NCBI GenBank assembly: GCA_026075535.2
Contig: AP026548.1
Span: 3,596,001 to 3,660,000, forward strand
Reading direction: 5' to 3'
Source of the DNA: Tricholoma matsutake
Taxonomy: Eukaryota > Basidiomycota > Agaricomycetes > Agaricales > Tricholomataceae
DNA length: 64,000 nucleotides
A program made the translations under genes and the position numbers. The notes under the pieces were generated by a model that worked only from the letters and a program-made list of their open reading frames with translations, was not told where the DNA came from and did no database searches. This document shows positions 24,668-34,764 of this stretch, in pieces (positions within the stretch are counted from its first letter, which is position 1; every line of letters starts with the position of its first letter).

Positions 24668-26025
24668 TCAAGCCCAAGTCATCCTAATCTCCTGCAGCGC
24701 ATCAACAGTGTCATCAATGACCTGCTTCGGTTCTCTAAACTTGCCGAAATTGAGGTCGGCTATCGTGTTGGACGTGTCGAGGGTCGACACAGGGCCGGGC
24801 AGCTCAGGGTATTCGGAAGAAGGAGGATTATTCAGCTCCGGGTGTGTAATTTTGAGATGATCGACAGCCTCTCGCCAGCTGAGGTTGCCGCCGTTAACGA
24901 TGTAGCGACGTTCAAGGGCGCCGGGGTTGCGGGAGAGATCCAGAGCGAGGACATGAGCTTTGGCAACGTCACGAACGTCGACGATATATGGAGGGAGCTG
25001 GATGAGGGGTCCGTTCATGATCGCCAGGATCAGGTAGTTTGTACCGAGACTTTCTTCGGTGATGGGACGGGGGAAGGTCTCTGCGTATGGGCCGAAGACG
25101 TAAACGGGGAGGACTGCGATGCATTTCAGAATTAATTGAAAACGTAGAGAGAAGGGCAGAACTCACTGGTGACAACGTCGAGCTGGGGGTGATCTTTCAC
25201 GAAGTCCCATAACGCTCTCTCTGCCAATAATTTGGAGGCGAAGTAGACATATGGCGGGCTTCGTGAGGGCTCTTTCGCTTCCTCTGGTGTTACGTGGCCC
25301 CAATCTGTTCGGTGGAAATTAACATCGCGGTGGTCTGAGGTTTGGAGTTTCTACCTTTAGATGTAATGGTCTTGCCAGTGAAGGAAAGGCTAAGATCGGC
25401 TACCCGTGTGTCAGACTCCAGACACATTGCGATAATCAGAGGCAGACTTACGGTTCATGAGATTACCGAAGGTGCTTGTGACCACGATTTTCTCAACCTT
25501 GGCCTTGACTGCTTCACGGAGTACGTGGAGTGTTCCCTCCTTCGCAGTCTGTTTATGATATGAGATGGCGAAACCGAGGATGTCAAGGTGATCTCACGTC
25601 TAGAGTTTGCTGGACACTTGCTTTTCCAGGAAGCGGGGAGGCAACATGAATAATAGCATCAACACCTAAACGATTGTTAGAAACAACACTGTTGGAACTC
25701 GACAATTACACACCTTCGAGTGCTTCCGTGAGATCGCTATCGATGAGGTCGTCGACTTGCACAAACTCCATTCCAGGGCGATTGACTGTCTCTGTGAGCT
25801 GCTTGGCTTTCGCTCCACGTGCAGTGCTAGTTCGCGATCGCTCGTTAGCTGCGTCCTCGACAGAGATCACAGGAACTAACCCTCGAACTCGGTATCCCGC
25901 AGTCAAAAGCTGGTCTGCGACATGGCCTGCAATGAAACCAGATACACCAGTGACCTGCGGAACGTGGTCAGCATTGATAATTGTGATCGAAGAAGATCAC
26001 GGACCAAAACGAGTCTGTTGGACAT
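24668..26025 (-). CDS. NAD(P)-dependent extended short-chain dehydrogenase (epimerase / dihydroflavonol reductase-like)
   Basis: Extended short-chain dehydrogenases of this type reduce aldehydes or ketones, or epimerise sugars, with NAD(P)H. The start at 26025 (MSNRLVL) is spliced to VTGVSGFIAGHVADQLLTAG, the Rossmann glycine motif. It continues with YRVRGLV, then DAIIHVASPLPGKASVQQTL and VEKIVVTSTFGNLMN. The active-site YxxxK is seen in YVYFASKLLAERALWDF, and the C-terminal half has YIVDVRDVAKAHVLALDLS. The stop is at 24668. The first intron begins GTCCGT, an unusual donor; a GTTTTG donor six bases earlier would also keep the frame. The length of about 345 residues fits. The nearest named relatives in my memory are dihydroflavonol 4-reductase-like and methylglyoxal reductase-like proteins, but the substrate is unknown. 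It is the last intact host gene before the mobile cluster. Confidence 0.88.
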
Positions 26026-26656
26026 TCTCTGTAGATGCTGGTGATTTAATAGTTGAATATTTTGTTTTACGAAACACCCTTTAGATCCTGGGGCTTATTG
26101 GGTTTTAGACCATGATGGGCTCGGCGTGGGGTTCCAATCATTGATAGAATCAAACAAAACAATTCAAAACAAAGCTGTCGTGAAGGAGTCTATCGACATG
26201 ATATCGGCTGTCATGAAAGGAGATGATCGATGATCGATCGAGCAATCGAATTTAGACTTGTCTAATTGTCCTTGATGAGTATGGACCGTGAGAAGTGGGA
26301 GGCAGACCAAGGCTGAATAGGGAAATGCACGGCTCCGTGAGGAGGCGGTGCATAGCACCAGCCATCCCGACGGGTCTGCAGGCATGTATTCAAGTGTGGA
26401 TCCCTATAACCTATCAAGAGTGGGAAAGGGATGGGAGGGATAGAAGTAGTAAGCAAAGAGTTAATCAGGTGAATATAAAAAATAAAATAAAATACAAGTT
26501 GAACGTAGTGATCAGGAACATGAAGAAATACACAACAATGGAGTCCATAGTCCAAGTCATACATAGTCCGAGTCCATGGGAAAGTCTGTGCGCAGAAGCA
26601 GGTCAATAGTCCACAGAAGAAGTGGAGGAGAACAACAAAAGAAGAAAAAAAAATGA
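26026..26656. other. Spacer between the host dehydrogenase and the first mobile element
   Basis: It holds the promoter side of the dehydrogenase and the 3' flank of the tyrosine-recombinase element. The exact border of that element was not found: I saw no terminal repeat here matching the 29-kb side. The ORFs present are shadows. Confidence 0.4.
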
Positions 26657-27663
26657 CTAAAAAGCTGCAGGCTGATGCGCTGGACGCCCAAAAAGAAGGG
26701 CCTGCAAAAGAATGGGGTTCTTTCAGATGTAAATCTGGAAGGAGTTTGAGGCCCACCGGCCGATAGCCTGAATGACAGGAGGAGCCACACCAGCCTCAGC
26801 GAGAGAGATGTGGCCCCCCCAGCACGCATAGACTGACCTCTGATGTCCTTTGGGAAAAATTTCCTGAGCTTCCGCATGAACCATCCACGTGTAGGGACCT
26901 CCCCATCTTCCCGGAGCCATAATTCAGGTTGAAAGGGGTGCAGGTGATCATGCAATGCAAGATACGAGATAAAGTGAAGGTAGGGATTTGTTGTAGCATT
27001 TGTGTGCTGGATGATGATGGTGTTTCCTTTGAAGAAACGGTCTCCTTTATGTCCCGGGAGGAAGAAAGAGTAGTGTAAACCATTAGCGATGACTGTGTGA
27101 CACAGTGAAATCTTCCTGTAGTTTCTGGATGCAATTCTGTTGGGAAAGCAGAGTTCTCTGAGTCGCATCAATCCATGGCAACCAGTGAGAAGGATCATCA
27201 GGAGCAGCTTCTCGTCATGTGAGTGCGACACACCCAGCTTCTCAATCACGACCTTGAGGTCAGATTTTGAGAGTGGTTGTTTGCATTTGATGGGAGAACC
27301 AAAGCGGCAGCGACAGCCCGCCATCGTGCATTTGATGAGGTTACTGTTTTGGTGAGTTCTGATGTTAGGGAAAAAAGGTTCTAGCTGGTTTGCAACACCA
27401 GACAGATACGAGTTGACTGAGTCAGGTTTGATGAAGGTTGACATGTAGACTGCGAAGAAACTCAGAGTTTCTTCGGTGGGTTCAATGGGAAAATGATGTA
27501 GTCTGCAGAAAGTGATGTAAGAGTTGAGTGCAGATGTGTAAGTCAGATTCAATGATTCATTGATAGAGAGACCCAGTGCGATAGCACGCTCATGAATGAG
27601 ATGATCTATTGACCAAGGTTCCCGGAGAGGCTGTCGAGACCCCTCTGAAAGCTCAATCATCAT
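26657..27663 (-). pseudogene. Tyrosine recombinase of a two-gene mobile element, frameshifted
   Basis: Tyrosine recombinases cut and rejoin DNA through a covalent tyrosine intermediate, here for element integration. The start at 27663 gives MMIELSEGSRQPLREPWS and ERAIALGLSINESLNLTYTS, an N-terminal core-binding region. The first catalytic Arg lies in GCHGLMRLRELCFPNR. The second conserved box reads RGQSMRAGGATS, where GHSMRAGG would be usual, so the box His is Gln here. The frame is lost at a CT dinucleotide run near 26804-26810. The other frame continues LAEAGVAPPVIQAIGRWASN and SFQIYI with the catalytic Tyr. A TGA at 26723-26725 stands where arginine is expected before KNPILLQALLFG, which ends at a TAG at 26657. 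Two lesions make this copy inactive. It starts just after the companion gene on the same strand. Confidence 0.8.
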
Positions 27664-27777
27664 TTCTTTGTAGCCCCCAGCATTCCTTGAGGGGGTAGTA
27701 TAGATAAGAAAGACAGAAACTGAGAATTGGGGCCTGAATGGTCAAAATGTGAGGCAAGGCTGCAGAAAGACTGACAG

Positions 27778-29019
27778 CTAGGTCTTGGAGGTGCAGCTAG
27801 GCGCCTTGTGACCCTTTTCCTTACAGATGTTGCATATGTGCATCCGGCGACACACGGTGTCCTCCAGGGTGCACAATCCTTGGTTCCATCAATTGCAGGC
27901 TTCACTCTTCTTGTGTGAAGGATTGGGTGCTTGTATTCCACTGGTATGAACAACGGCTGCCCCGATGTTATCCATATGACTTGTTCGCAGGTTGAGGAAC
28001 TTGTGTAGGTCCGTAAGCTCGATGTCATGACAGGATCCCACTCGACACTGGACAGCACGATTGAAAGCAATGACATGCTGGTGGAAGTTGACATGTGTTG
28101 CCCCGAAGAGATTAATGATAGTTTCGCTGTACCCAGCGAGCTCCCTTGCTCTGTGAGGAAAAGCAAAGATGACAGCTCAAACAGTCTTGTTCCATGCGAT
28201 ACTCCAATCTCCAGTAGTGCTGACAATCTTGCTTGGGGTAACGGATGGGATCTTGAACTCCAGGTCGCCCAAGACTTCGACACGATCATCATTGTTGGAG
28301 GTGGAGTGGTATCTGGACAGAACATTATCAAGGTTGACTGCACGGCCCGCAAGAATGTTCTTCCACTCCCCATCTGGAAACTCTGGGCAGTCCGGCTGAT
28401 TGAGTAAGTCGGACTTCACACCTTTGGGATCACTCGTGTAAAGCTTAAGGAGCATCCGCATTTTCTCCAGGTTGACAGATAAAGTGACTTGTTTGCCATC
28501 CACCATATTCCAGGGATATGCAGGCTTGAAGCTGTCCAACCTTGAGTTGAGACGAGCTCTCTTATGATCCTGGTGCACATCCCTGTCTCCTTCATCCTCC
28601 TCCTCATCACCGGACTCCATAGTAAGTCCCTCTGGAGAGTGTGATCGTTCTCTAGTACCCCGTTTGCCTGCCACAGCGATGAATTGGTCGTGATTCTCAA
28701 GAATAGTAATGTATTGTGCAAAAGGACATTCAACCGCTGTGCTTCCCTCAGGAAGCACATTGGTGAGGGATGTATGAATGTAAGCAAGAGCAGCAGCCTT
28801 TGAGATATGACAATTCTGGTAGTCTGAGACATGGCTATCACAGGTTGCCAAAACTTCACGAGCAATGGGCTGTTCAGCCGGGTTTGCTGCAACAGTTGTG
28901 CCAGCAGTACCACTAGAGCCCAAGATACCAGTAGTTCCAGGAGTGCTTGAGTCGGATACTGCAATTCCAGGACCACTAAGAATAGGAGTTTGCGATGATC
29001 CAGTTGCTTCATTAGACAT
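27778..29019 (-). pseudogene. Gag-like zinc-knuckle protein of the tyrosine-recombinase element, two TGA stops
   Basis: This is a nucleic-acid-binding companion protein. The likely start is the ATG at 29019 (MSNEATGSSQTPILSG); an upstream in-frame ATG is at 29091. A Ser/Thr/Gly-rich N-terminus is followed by an acidic stretch (ESGDEEEDEGD) and a conserved central region with FKPAYPWNM and GDWSIAWNKTV. A TGA at 28177-28179 interrupts it, after which the same frame runs on through FAFPHRARELAGYSETIINL, QHVIAFNRAVQCRVG and DLHKFLN. A second TGA at 27889-27891 precedes WNQGLCTLEDTVCRRMHICN and CKEKGHKAPSC, a Cys/His knuckle. The stop is TAG 27778. Both TGA codons look like CGA to TGA changes. The recombinase gene follows after about 115 nt on the same strand. 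The pair resembles the gag + recombinase half of DIRS-type elements, but no reverse transcriptase is present. Confidence 0.7.
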
Positions 29020-29091
29020 GAGTGCGGGTGTTGACAGAAGTTGATTGAAATCAATTCGGAGATGCGAGTGCAATAGATTTGGAGAAATCAA

Positions 29092-29791
29092 AAGGCCACA
29101 AAAACAGATGGATCGCAGACGTGAGGGAGTTAGGCAAGCGCAGGCTTGAAACTCTACAAGTCTGGGAATATGGATCGCTCACACGGGGTCAGCTGGTTTC
29201 AGAAACCAGGAAAGGAGATGTCACGGTCCAGGCCGATCATCACGCTGTACCATTAGACTACTATAAAAATCATTCTAAAGACGATTAATTGACTAGGTCC
29301 TCTACCTGGTAGTGTTGCAGGGATCGGGGTGTGTGTGTGGGTGTGAATCACAATGGTGATTAGCTGACCTCCTGAGTGGAGAATGGTGGGTGTGAAATAA
29401 GGTGTGGATAACAGAGGTCTATGTAAACCCAACTATTGCTTAATTGTGGTGAAAAATTGAATGTTTGTTGCAAACAGCCCTGTGCAGGTTCAATGGCTGC
29501 TTCAGTTATTTACTAGGAAAGCTTGGAGCAGGAGTCTGCAGGACGGAATCTGATAACCTTCAAATACATCCAAGTTTCCATTGCCAGTGACCTCCACTAT
29601 TATAAGTATTTCTGTTTGAATTCTCATTCTTACAGAAAATCAATATGTTGGGCTTTAGCAGTTTGCTGATCTTTGAATTCCTGATGGCAGTGGACAGCTT
29701 TACTTACATGATAACTAGTGTAATTCTCTCAAATCAGACTCATATCATTCAAATGCGAGATGTACCAAACACTGAAATTCTAACAGGGTTA
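29092..29791. other. Spacer left of the split LTR
   Basis: No gene is seen here. At 29761-29785 lies a 25-nt segment that is the reverse complement of the first bases of the LTR copy at 37389. A small inverted duplication therefore abuts the LTR copy that starts next to it. Confidence 0.4.
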
Positions 29792-29948
29792 TTTGGTACA
29801 AGGTGTTAGCCCCCTAGATGACAGTACCAAGGGTACAAACTGATGATTGTACACTACCGTAGCTAGAGATTATATACTACCTGTGTTGCTGTGTAGGTAC
29901 TGGCTATGTCTACTAACCTGCACTGTATTATGTAATAATAAATATTGC
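29792..29948 (+). repeat. LTR family A, copy 1, left part (interrupted)
   Basis: It is nearly identical over about 155 nt to 37408-37560, in the same orientation, differing mainly by transitions. It breaks off after AAATATTGC at 29948, where the mariner-like element begins. The LTR resumes at 34292 with TAATACTGAG. The run AATAATAAATA looks like an LTR polyadenylation signal. Confidence 0.8.
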
Positions 29949-30206
29949 TGGTGCACAAGGCCTAGTCACTGCTACTTTTGTACAGTGGCCAAATTGGTTG
30001 GCCAATGAGATATATGTTTTGTGTTCCACAAAAACCCTGCTCAGAAATCAGCTCAAAATAAGTTTCTACAGACCTTTCAGAAATTCATGTCCCACATGTT
30101 TTTGAGTGACTGAAAAATAAAATAAAATAAAAAAATAGAAAAAATTCACAAAATTCATTCTTGCTGAATCTCCTGTACAAACGATGCACGTTGACATCCA
30201 GACGTA

Positions 30207-31328
30207 ATGGGATATCAAAATATTAGTGCTGACATGAAGCAACAAGCCCTACAACTGTTTGATGAAGGGTGGGAGATGGCAGAGGTTGTGGAGGTGCTAA
30301 ATGTTTCTTCAAAAAGCATCAGGTGCTGGGACCACCACTATGAGACTCATGGATGCGTTGATCCCCTGTCTGCTCTTTGAGGACGACCACGAATTATGAA
30401 TGCCAAGGCCATTGAAGATTTGCATGAGCTAATTTGTGAAACACCCTCGTTATTCCTGGAGGAAATTGGTGAATGGCTGGCACTATATCACAACCTCCCA
30501 ATCTCAACCACTGCTTTACATGACAACCTATGGGAACTTGGCCTAACATACAAGTTGTTATGGAAAGCTGCTGCAGAACAGGATGAGGTTGCCCAGGCAG
30601 AATGGCTGCTCAAAATCACCAATTTTACACAGCTGATCAGTTTGTTGTTCTCGATGAATCAAGCAAAGATGGGAAGATGATGCTGCGGAGGTATGGACAT
30701 GCGCCAAGTGGAGAGGATCCTTTTGTGGAAGTTACCCTTGACCGAGGCATCCGCTATAGTATTCTTCTGGCACTTACAATTGATGGCTACCTTGCAGTTC
30801 GAGTTGTGAAGGGTCTATTGATGGCACAGAATTCTATGATTTTGTTGTAAATGATGTGGTATGTCTGCCCTTGAATAACCTTCCTTCTGACATTTTCTGA
30901 CCTGGCATGTTACCAGTTACCCTGTATAAATCCCTTCCCTGGTCCCAGAAGCATTATGCTTATCGACAACTGTTCAACGCATAAGAGTGAAGCTGTGTGA
31001 GAGGCTGTGGAAGCTTCAGGTTTGCCCATGTTCCCTGTTTCTGTTCAGTAGTCTGTTAACATGTTGTATAGGTTGTTTATACATCTTTCTTCCTCCATAC
31101 TTGCCTGATTACAGTCCAATTGAGGAGAGTTTTAGTTGTTGTAAGCTACATACACAGTCCTGTGGTGCCGTTTACCTAACTTACTCAACAGTAAAGAAGT
31201 ACCTTTGCCATCATCATTGGCACTTTCAGAATAGCCTGTTTCCAGAGAGGGATCTTGCTGATGCATGTTTTGCAGCGATAACAGCAGACAAAGCTCGAGG
31301 CTGGTTTTGGGACTGTGGGTATCTTTGA
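30207..31328 (+). pseudogene. Mariner-like DDE transposase, decayed
   Basis: DDE transposases of the IS630/Tc1-mariner group excise and insert their element by a cut-and-paste reaction. The ATG at 30207 opens MGYQNISADMKQQALQLFDE, a helix-turn-helix region (VLNVSSKSIRCWDHHYETHG), then GRPRIMNAKAIEDLHELI. The catalytic residues are readable: first Asp in QFVVLDESSKDG (30650), second Asp in IMLIDNCSTHKSEAV (30960), and the third acidic residue in LPDYSPIEESF (31110). Two introns (about 30856-30913 and 31019-31067) fit GT...CAG and GT...TAG. Lesions are a TGA at 30378-30380 and one at 30998-31000, both where CGA arginine is plausible, and frame changes near 30610 and 30806. It ends ADKARGWFWDCGYL at 31328. 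It is not expected to make active enzyme. Confidence 0.85.
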
Positions 31329-31467
31329 ACAACATTAAACAGTAGTATATTTTACAGATTAACTGGTATATGTAGTGACTGGAGTAGCTAGGTGATGAAG
31401 ATAGGATGTTTCAAAGAAGAGTTACTGTTAGAATCAAAGTAAATGAAGCTGAAAAAATGTAGGCACA

Positions 31468-33516
31468 TTAAATTGCATTTCTGACCTGTTCGGCACTATA
31501 TGCAGTAAGAATACATTGTTTGTGAAGTGGCCTGAGACCAGCCCATTCCCACTCTGAAGCCGGGAGGGTAACTAAGTTATCATTGCCAACACAGAACCCT
31601 AGCTTTATCAAACCTTGGCGTTCTTCATTTCCAAGCTTGTGTTTGCTACACCAATCTTTGAGGCTTGGCTGAGCTGCAGGACCGGGGATTATAGGACCAG
31701 CAGTAACAAGACTGACAGGTGAGCCATGACTCGCTGCGTGAGCATGCATTGGCACTGTAGCATTAAGTTGAGGTCCTGGTGTGTGAGGGTGTGGCATAGG
31801 AGGGTAGCCCCATGGCATCGGTGGATATCCAGGAGGTGTAGCCTGAGCTGGGTAGGGATAAAAGTGTTGAGGGATGCCAGCTGGGGCTGCAAAATTTGGG
31901 TACCCATGTGGATTCCATGGAGAGTGTGTAGTGTGATATCCGGGTGGTGGGGCTGGGGTATGTGGGGCTGGATTGACACTATCCAATTGTGCATTGAAAC
32001 CGATCTGATCGCTCATGCAGAAGAAGTTACTGCCAATGAGTGGTTTTCCATAATCAGTCATTTTCCTCAGCTGAATCAATTAACATGAGCAATACAAGCA
32101 TATGTGTAACAAGAAGATCACTTACAATTTGGTTAGCCCAAGCCTGCAATTGAAATCGGCTCAACTCAAAATGCCAATTGTTAGTGGAATAAAAAAACCA
32201 TTGCAAGTCAGGATGGGCAGTGCATTCACCAATTGGATGGTCTTTCTCAAGCTTCAGAATGATTGGAGCAAGCTGTTTATCAAGCGACAACTATCACAAA
32301 CTGTGAGTATGATGCTGTCAACAACTGTGCCATAAATCGTAACCAACCTTTTGACCCCAATGTGAATTGTCCTGATCCACATCCTGATCTTCATCTTCAT
32401 CTTCATCTTGCCTCTGACATTTGCGCTTAGGCACTTGGGGGATTGGTAAGTACACCATGATGATCATAGTGGATGGAACCCTTTGGGCAGTGATCTGTTT
32501 AAGGCTTTAAGCATTGCCATATATCCAGCATGGCTGGCCAGAGGATACCGTGTTTTCTTTTGCAGACATTTCATGTCTTCAATTAACAAGTTTTCCAGGT
32601 CCTCATCGACGGTGTCTGAAATGGCAGCGAGAAAAGCTTTCCCTGTCATTCTGCAAGTCAGTGTGAACAGCCCTTCCATCCTCGGCTCCTGTTTCTCCAT
32701 CTTATTACCCTTGTGAGTCCTTCCTAGCTTGAGTTTTGGGGGCACTGCTATCTTGACATATACAGGTACATTCAAGCTTGCATGGGACAAGGGAGTTTCT
32801 TCACGTATCTTGCGTGGGCAGCTGCATTTCTTTGGCACTGCAATAGGATCTTTGCTAGGTTCTTTAGGGCTACCATGACTGCATTTGGCCCTGGGAGGAT
32901 GGCTGTGACTTGGAGATTGAGCTACACCTGTCAATTCTTCCTCACTAGACTCCTCCATGTCCTCTCCTCCACTGGTGAGCTGGGAGTGTTTCTGAGCATG
33001 CTTCTGCTTGGGTTTTGATTTGATCTTCTCTTTGCGCCGTGGTAACTTCTGTGGACTGCCAGCAGGACATTCGGATTCAGACTCTTCTGAGCTCTCATCT
33101 TCATGCACTCTTTTCTTGGTGTCTGCCTCAACCTGATCCTTAGCCTGGACCAATGCTTTTTGAGCAGACTGTGCTGGAAGCTTGATCTTTAATTTGAGAC
33201 CTGCTTGTCTTGCCTCCTCTGTTGCAAATGTGTCAGCCAGATATGAAATGAAGATAAAACCCATACCTTGTAAAGCAGGGTCTGTGTCGCTTTCAGCATC
33301 TATCTCCTGGTTCTCCAGGAACCTTTCAGCATGCCCAGTGCTTTCAGAGCTGTCAAGTTTGGTGTCTTCATCACCCCATGAGAATGGTGACTTGGACTTG
33401 CAATCTCCATCGAAAAAATAGTCTGAAGATGATTTAATGGATATAACTCCATCTGAGGAGTATCCAGACATTAAAGTAGCTGCCAAATGAGTGTGTAGGG
33501 ACTGTGTAGAAGTCAA
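31468..33516 (-). CDS. Accessory protein of the mariner-like element, with SAM-like C-terminal domain
   Basis: The function is unknown. Exon 1 (33516-32465) encodes MTSTQSLHTHLAATLMSG, an acidic/Ser stretch, a Lys-rich basic region (KKRVHEDESSEESESE, KEKIKSKPKQKHAQK), then GLFTLTCRMTGKAFLAAISD and RYPLASHAGYMAMLKAL. A small exon carries an Asp/Glu run and HWGQK. The next encodes SLDKQLAPIILKLEKDHPIG and NNWHFELSRFQLQAWANQI, and the last (from 32079) a Pro/His/Tyr-rich linker. It ends with SLKDWCSKHKLGNEERQGLI, LGF and WEWAGLRPLHKQCIL, which looks like a SAM-type helical domain. I recall proteins of this layout as abundant in mushroom genomes. Here the gene lies inside a transposon, starting just inside the right inner repeat. 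The long exon 1 is intact, but the junction after it is uncertain and a lesion there is possible. Confidence 0.65.
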
Positions 33517-33534
33517 TAGAATGGTGTTTGAACT

Positions 33535-33615
33535 TTTTTGAATTTTTTGATTTATTTTGATTTTTCAATCACTCGAAAACACGTGGGACATGAATTTCCA
33601 AAAGGTCTGTAATAA
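33535..33615 (-). repeat. Inner inverted repeat, right copy (partner 30064-30140)
   Basis: The reverse complement contains ACAGACCTTTTGGAAATTCA and a T/A-rich tail, and aligns with 30064-30140. Differences are mostly transitions. Each copy ends about 20-70 nt upstream of a start codon, so it may serve as a promoter or transposase-binding region for both genes. Confidence 0.75.
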
Positions 33616-34251
33616 CTGTGCTGTAGTAAATAACTGTAAATCTAATATAGTGATACTCAATGGGTGCAGTTGGATTTTTTTTTGACTATGGCTTGCCCAG
33701 GTCGCCCCAAAAAATGGCATAAATAATCTGCTGCCAATGCCCACACAGCAAAAGCTTGGAAACAATGTCGAACTCTTTCATCTGACTCCTTAAGTCCAAT
33801 GATGGCTTCAGGAGAATTGTGATTACACTTTTGCAACCCTCCAAGAGAATCTTCCAACAGCACTCACATCAGTGGGCATAAAAACTATATGGAAGTGGGA
33901 GCATCGTATGATTGGATGGATGGATGCATATCATTCAGGTCTTTCAGCAAAGGATGCCCAGTTTCAGGTCAAACACTTCAGCTCAAGGGCATATACTTTG
34001 CACAGACATGTGCTGGAGACCCTGGCAAGAATGTTTGATCAGTAGGCTTTCCATATTTGGAATATATTACATCAGAAATTTCCTTATTTGGAATATATTA
34101 TGTCATCTAGCCATTTTCAACATTACAAAAAATTATATCTCCATCAGTTTTGGTCCAAATAAAAATTGGTCTGGGGGTTAAGTTTGCATTGCTAAAAGGA
34201 TCATTTCTACCAAAGGAATAAGAAAAAGGAGGATTTCTTGGTTGGCTGTTT

Positions 34252-34291
34252 CCATTGTACAAAAGTGGCAGTGACTAGGCCTTGTGCACCA
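34252..34291 (-). repeat. Right terminal inverted repeat of the mariner-like element
   Basis: Its reverse complement begins TGGTGCACAAGGCCTAGTCA and matches the left end (29949-29988) at 38 of 40 positions. The two mismatches are transitions. Confidence 0.85.
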
Positions 34292-34336
34292 TAATACTGA
34301 GGCTGAGTTACCAATGTGGCTGATTCAAACTCCAAC
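34292..34336 (+). repeat. LTR family A, copy 1, right part
   Basis: It begins TAATACTGAG, which in the other copy directly follows AAATATTGC, and ends TCCAACA, a normal LTR end in CA. The same terminal 24 bases (GTGGCTGATTC...CCAACA) recur at 43559-43582. Confidence 0.75.
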
Positions 34337-34393
34337 ACTCCCCCAGAATCAGCACATCTAGGTAGAAATCAAAAATGTCCATACCAAAAATAA

Positions 34394-34740
34394 TTGCAAG
34401 AGCACTCCAATGCTCCCCCCTCAGAAATCAAGAAGCTGGACAATTTCTATAATTGGGCATCTCACCCACTTGAATTGAAATCTCATCAATTCCCAAAATA
34501 CACCTTGAAATCCCATCAAGGCTTGCCCAAAATCTCATCAGATAATCCAAATGCCCTGAAATCCCATCAAGGCTCCATGCCCAACATCTCATCAGGCACT
34601 TCCTGGAAAGCATCTCACTTCCCATCAAAGCATTGGAGATCTCCCCCAATCCCTGGTCAAATCTCATGACCCAAATGAAAACCCTGGAATCTCACCAGGT
34701 TTCCAAAATATCCAGTACTAGGCTACCCAAGATTCCAAGT
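34394..34740 (+). repeat. Irregular short-period repeat after the LTR
   Basis: A degenerate motif of the form AAATCYCATCAAGG recurs about ten times at irregular spacing. A 91-residue ORF reads through part of it (KSHQ repeated). A stretch near its start, IKKLDNFYNW, faintly recalls the opening of copia Gag proteins. It is probably the decayed interior of the LTR element. Confidence 0.4.
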
Positions 34741-34764
34741 CATCAGGTTCCTCCTTCTATGGCA

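Larger units (their letters stand above)
29949..34291. mobile_element. Two-gene mariner-like (IS630/Tc1-mariner superfamily) DNA transposon
   Basis: The element of 4.34 kb is bounded by inverted repeats: 29949-29988 matches the reverse complement of 34252-34291 at 38 of 40 positions, beginning TGGTGCACAAGG. A second, inner inverted repeat pair (30064-30140 and 33535-33615) sits just outside each of the two genes. The transposase reads rightward from 30207 and the accessory gene leftward from 33516, ending 140 nt apart. The right arm carries about 570 nt of extra sequence between inner and outer repeats, probably a later insertion. The unsplit LTR copy at 37.5 kb gives the empty site, TTGC followed by TAATACTGAG. 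A TA lies next to the right end but not the left one, so a TA target duplication is only half supported. Confidence 0.82.
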
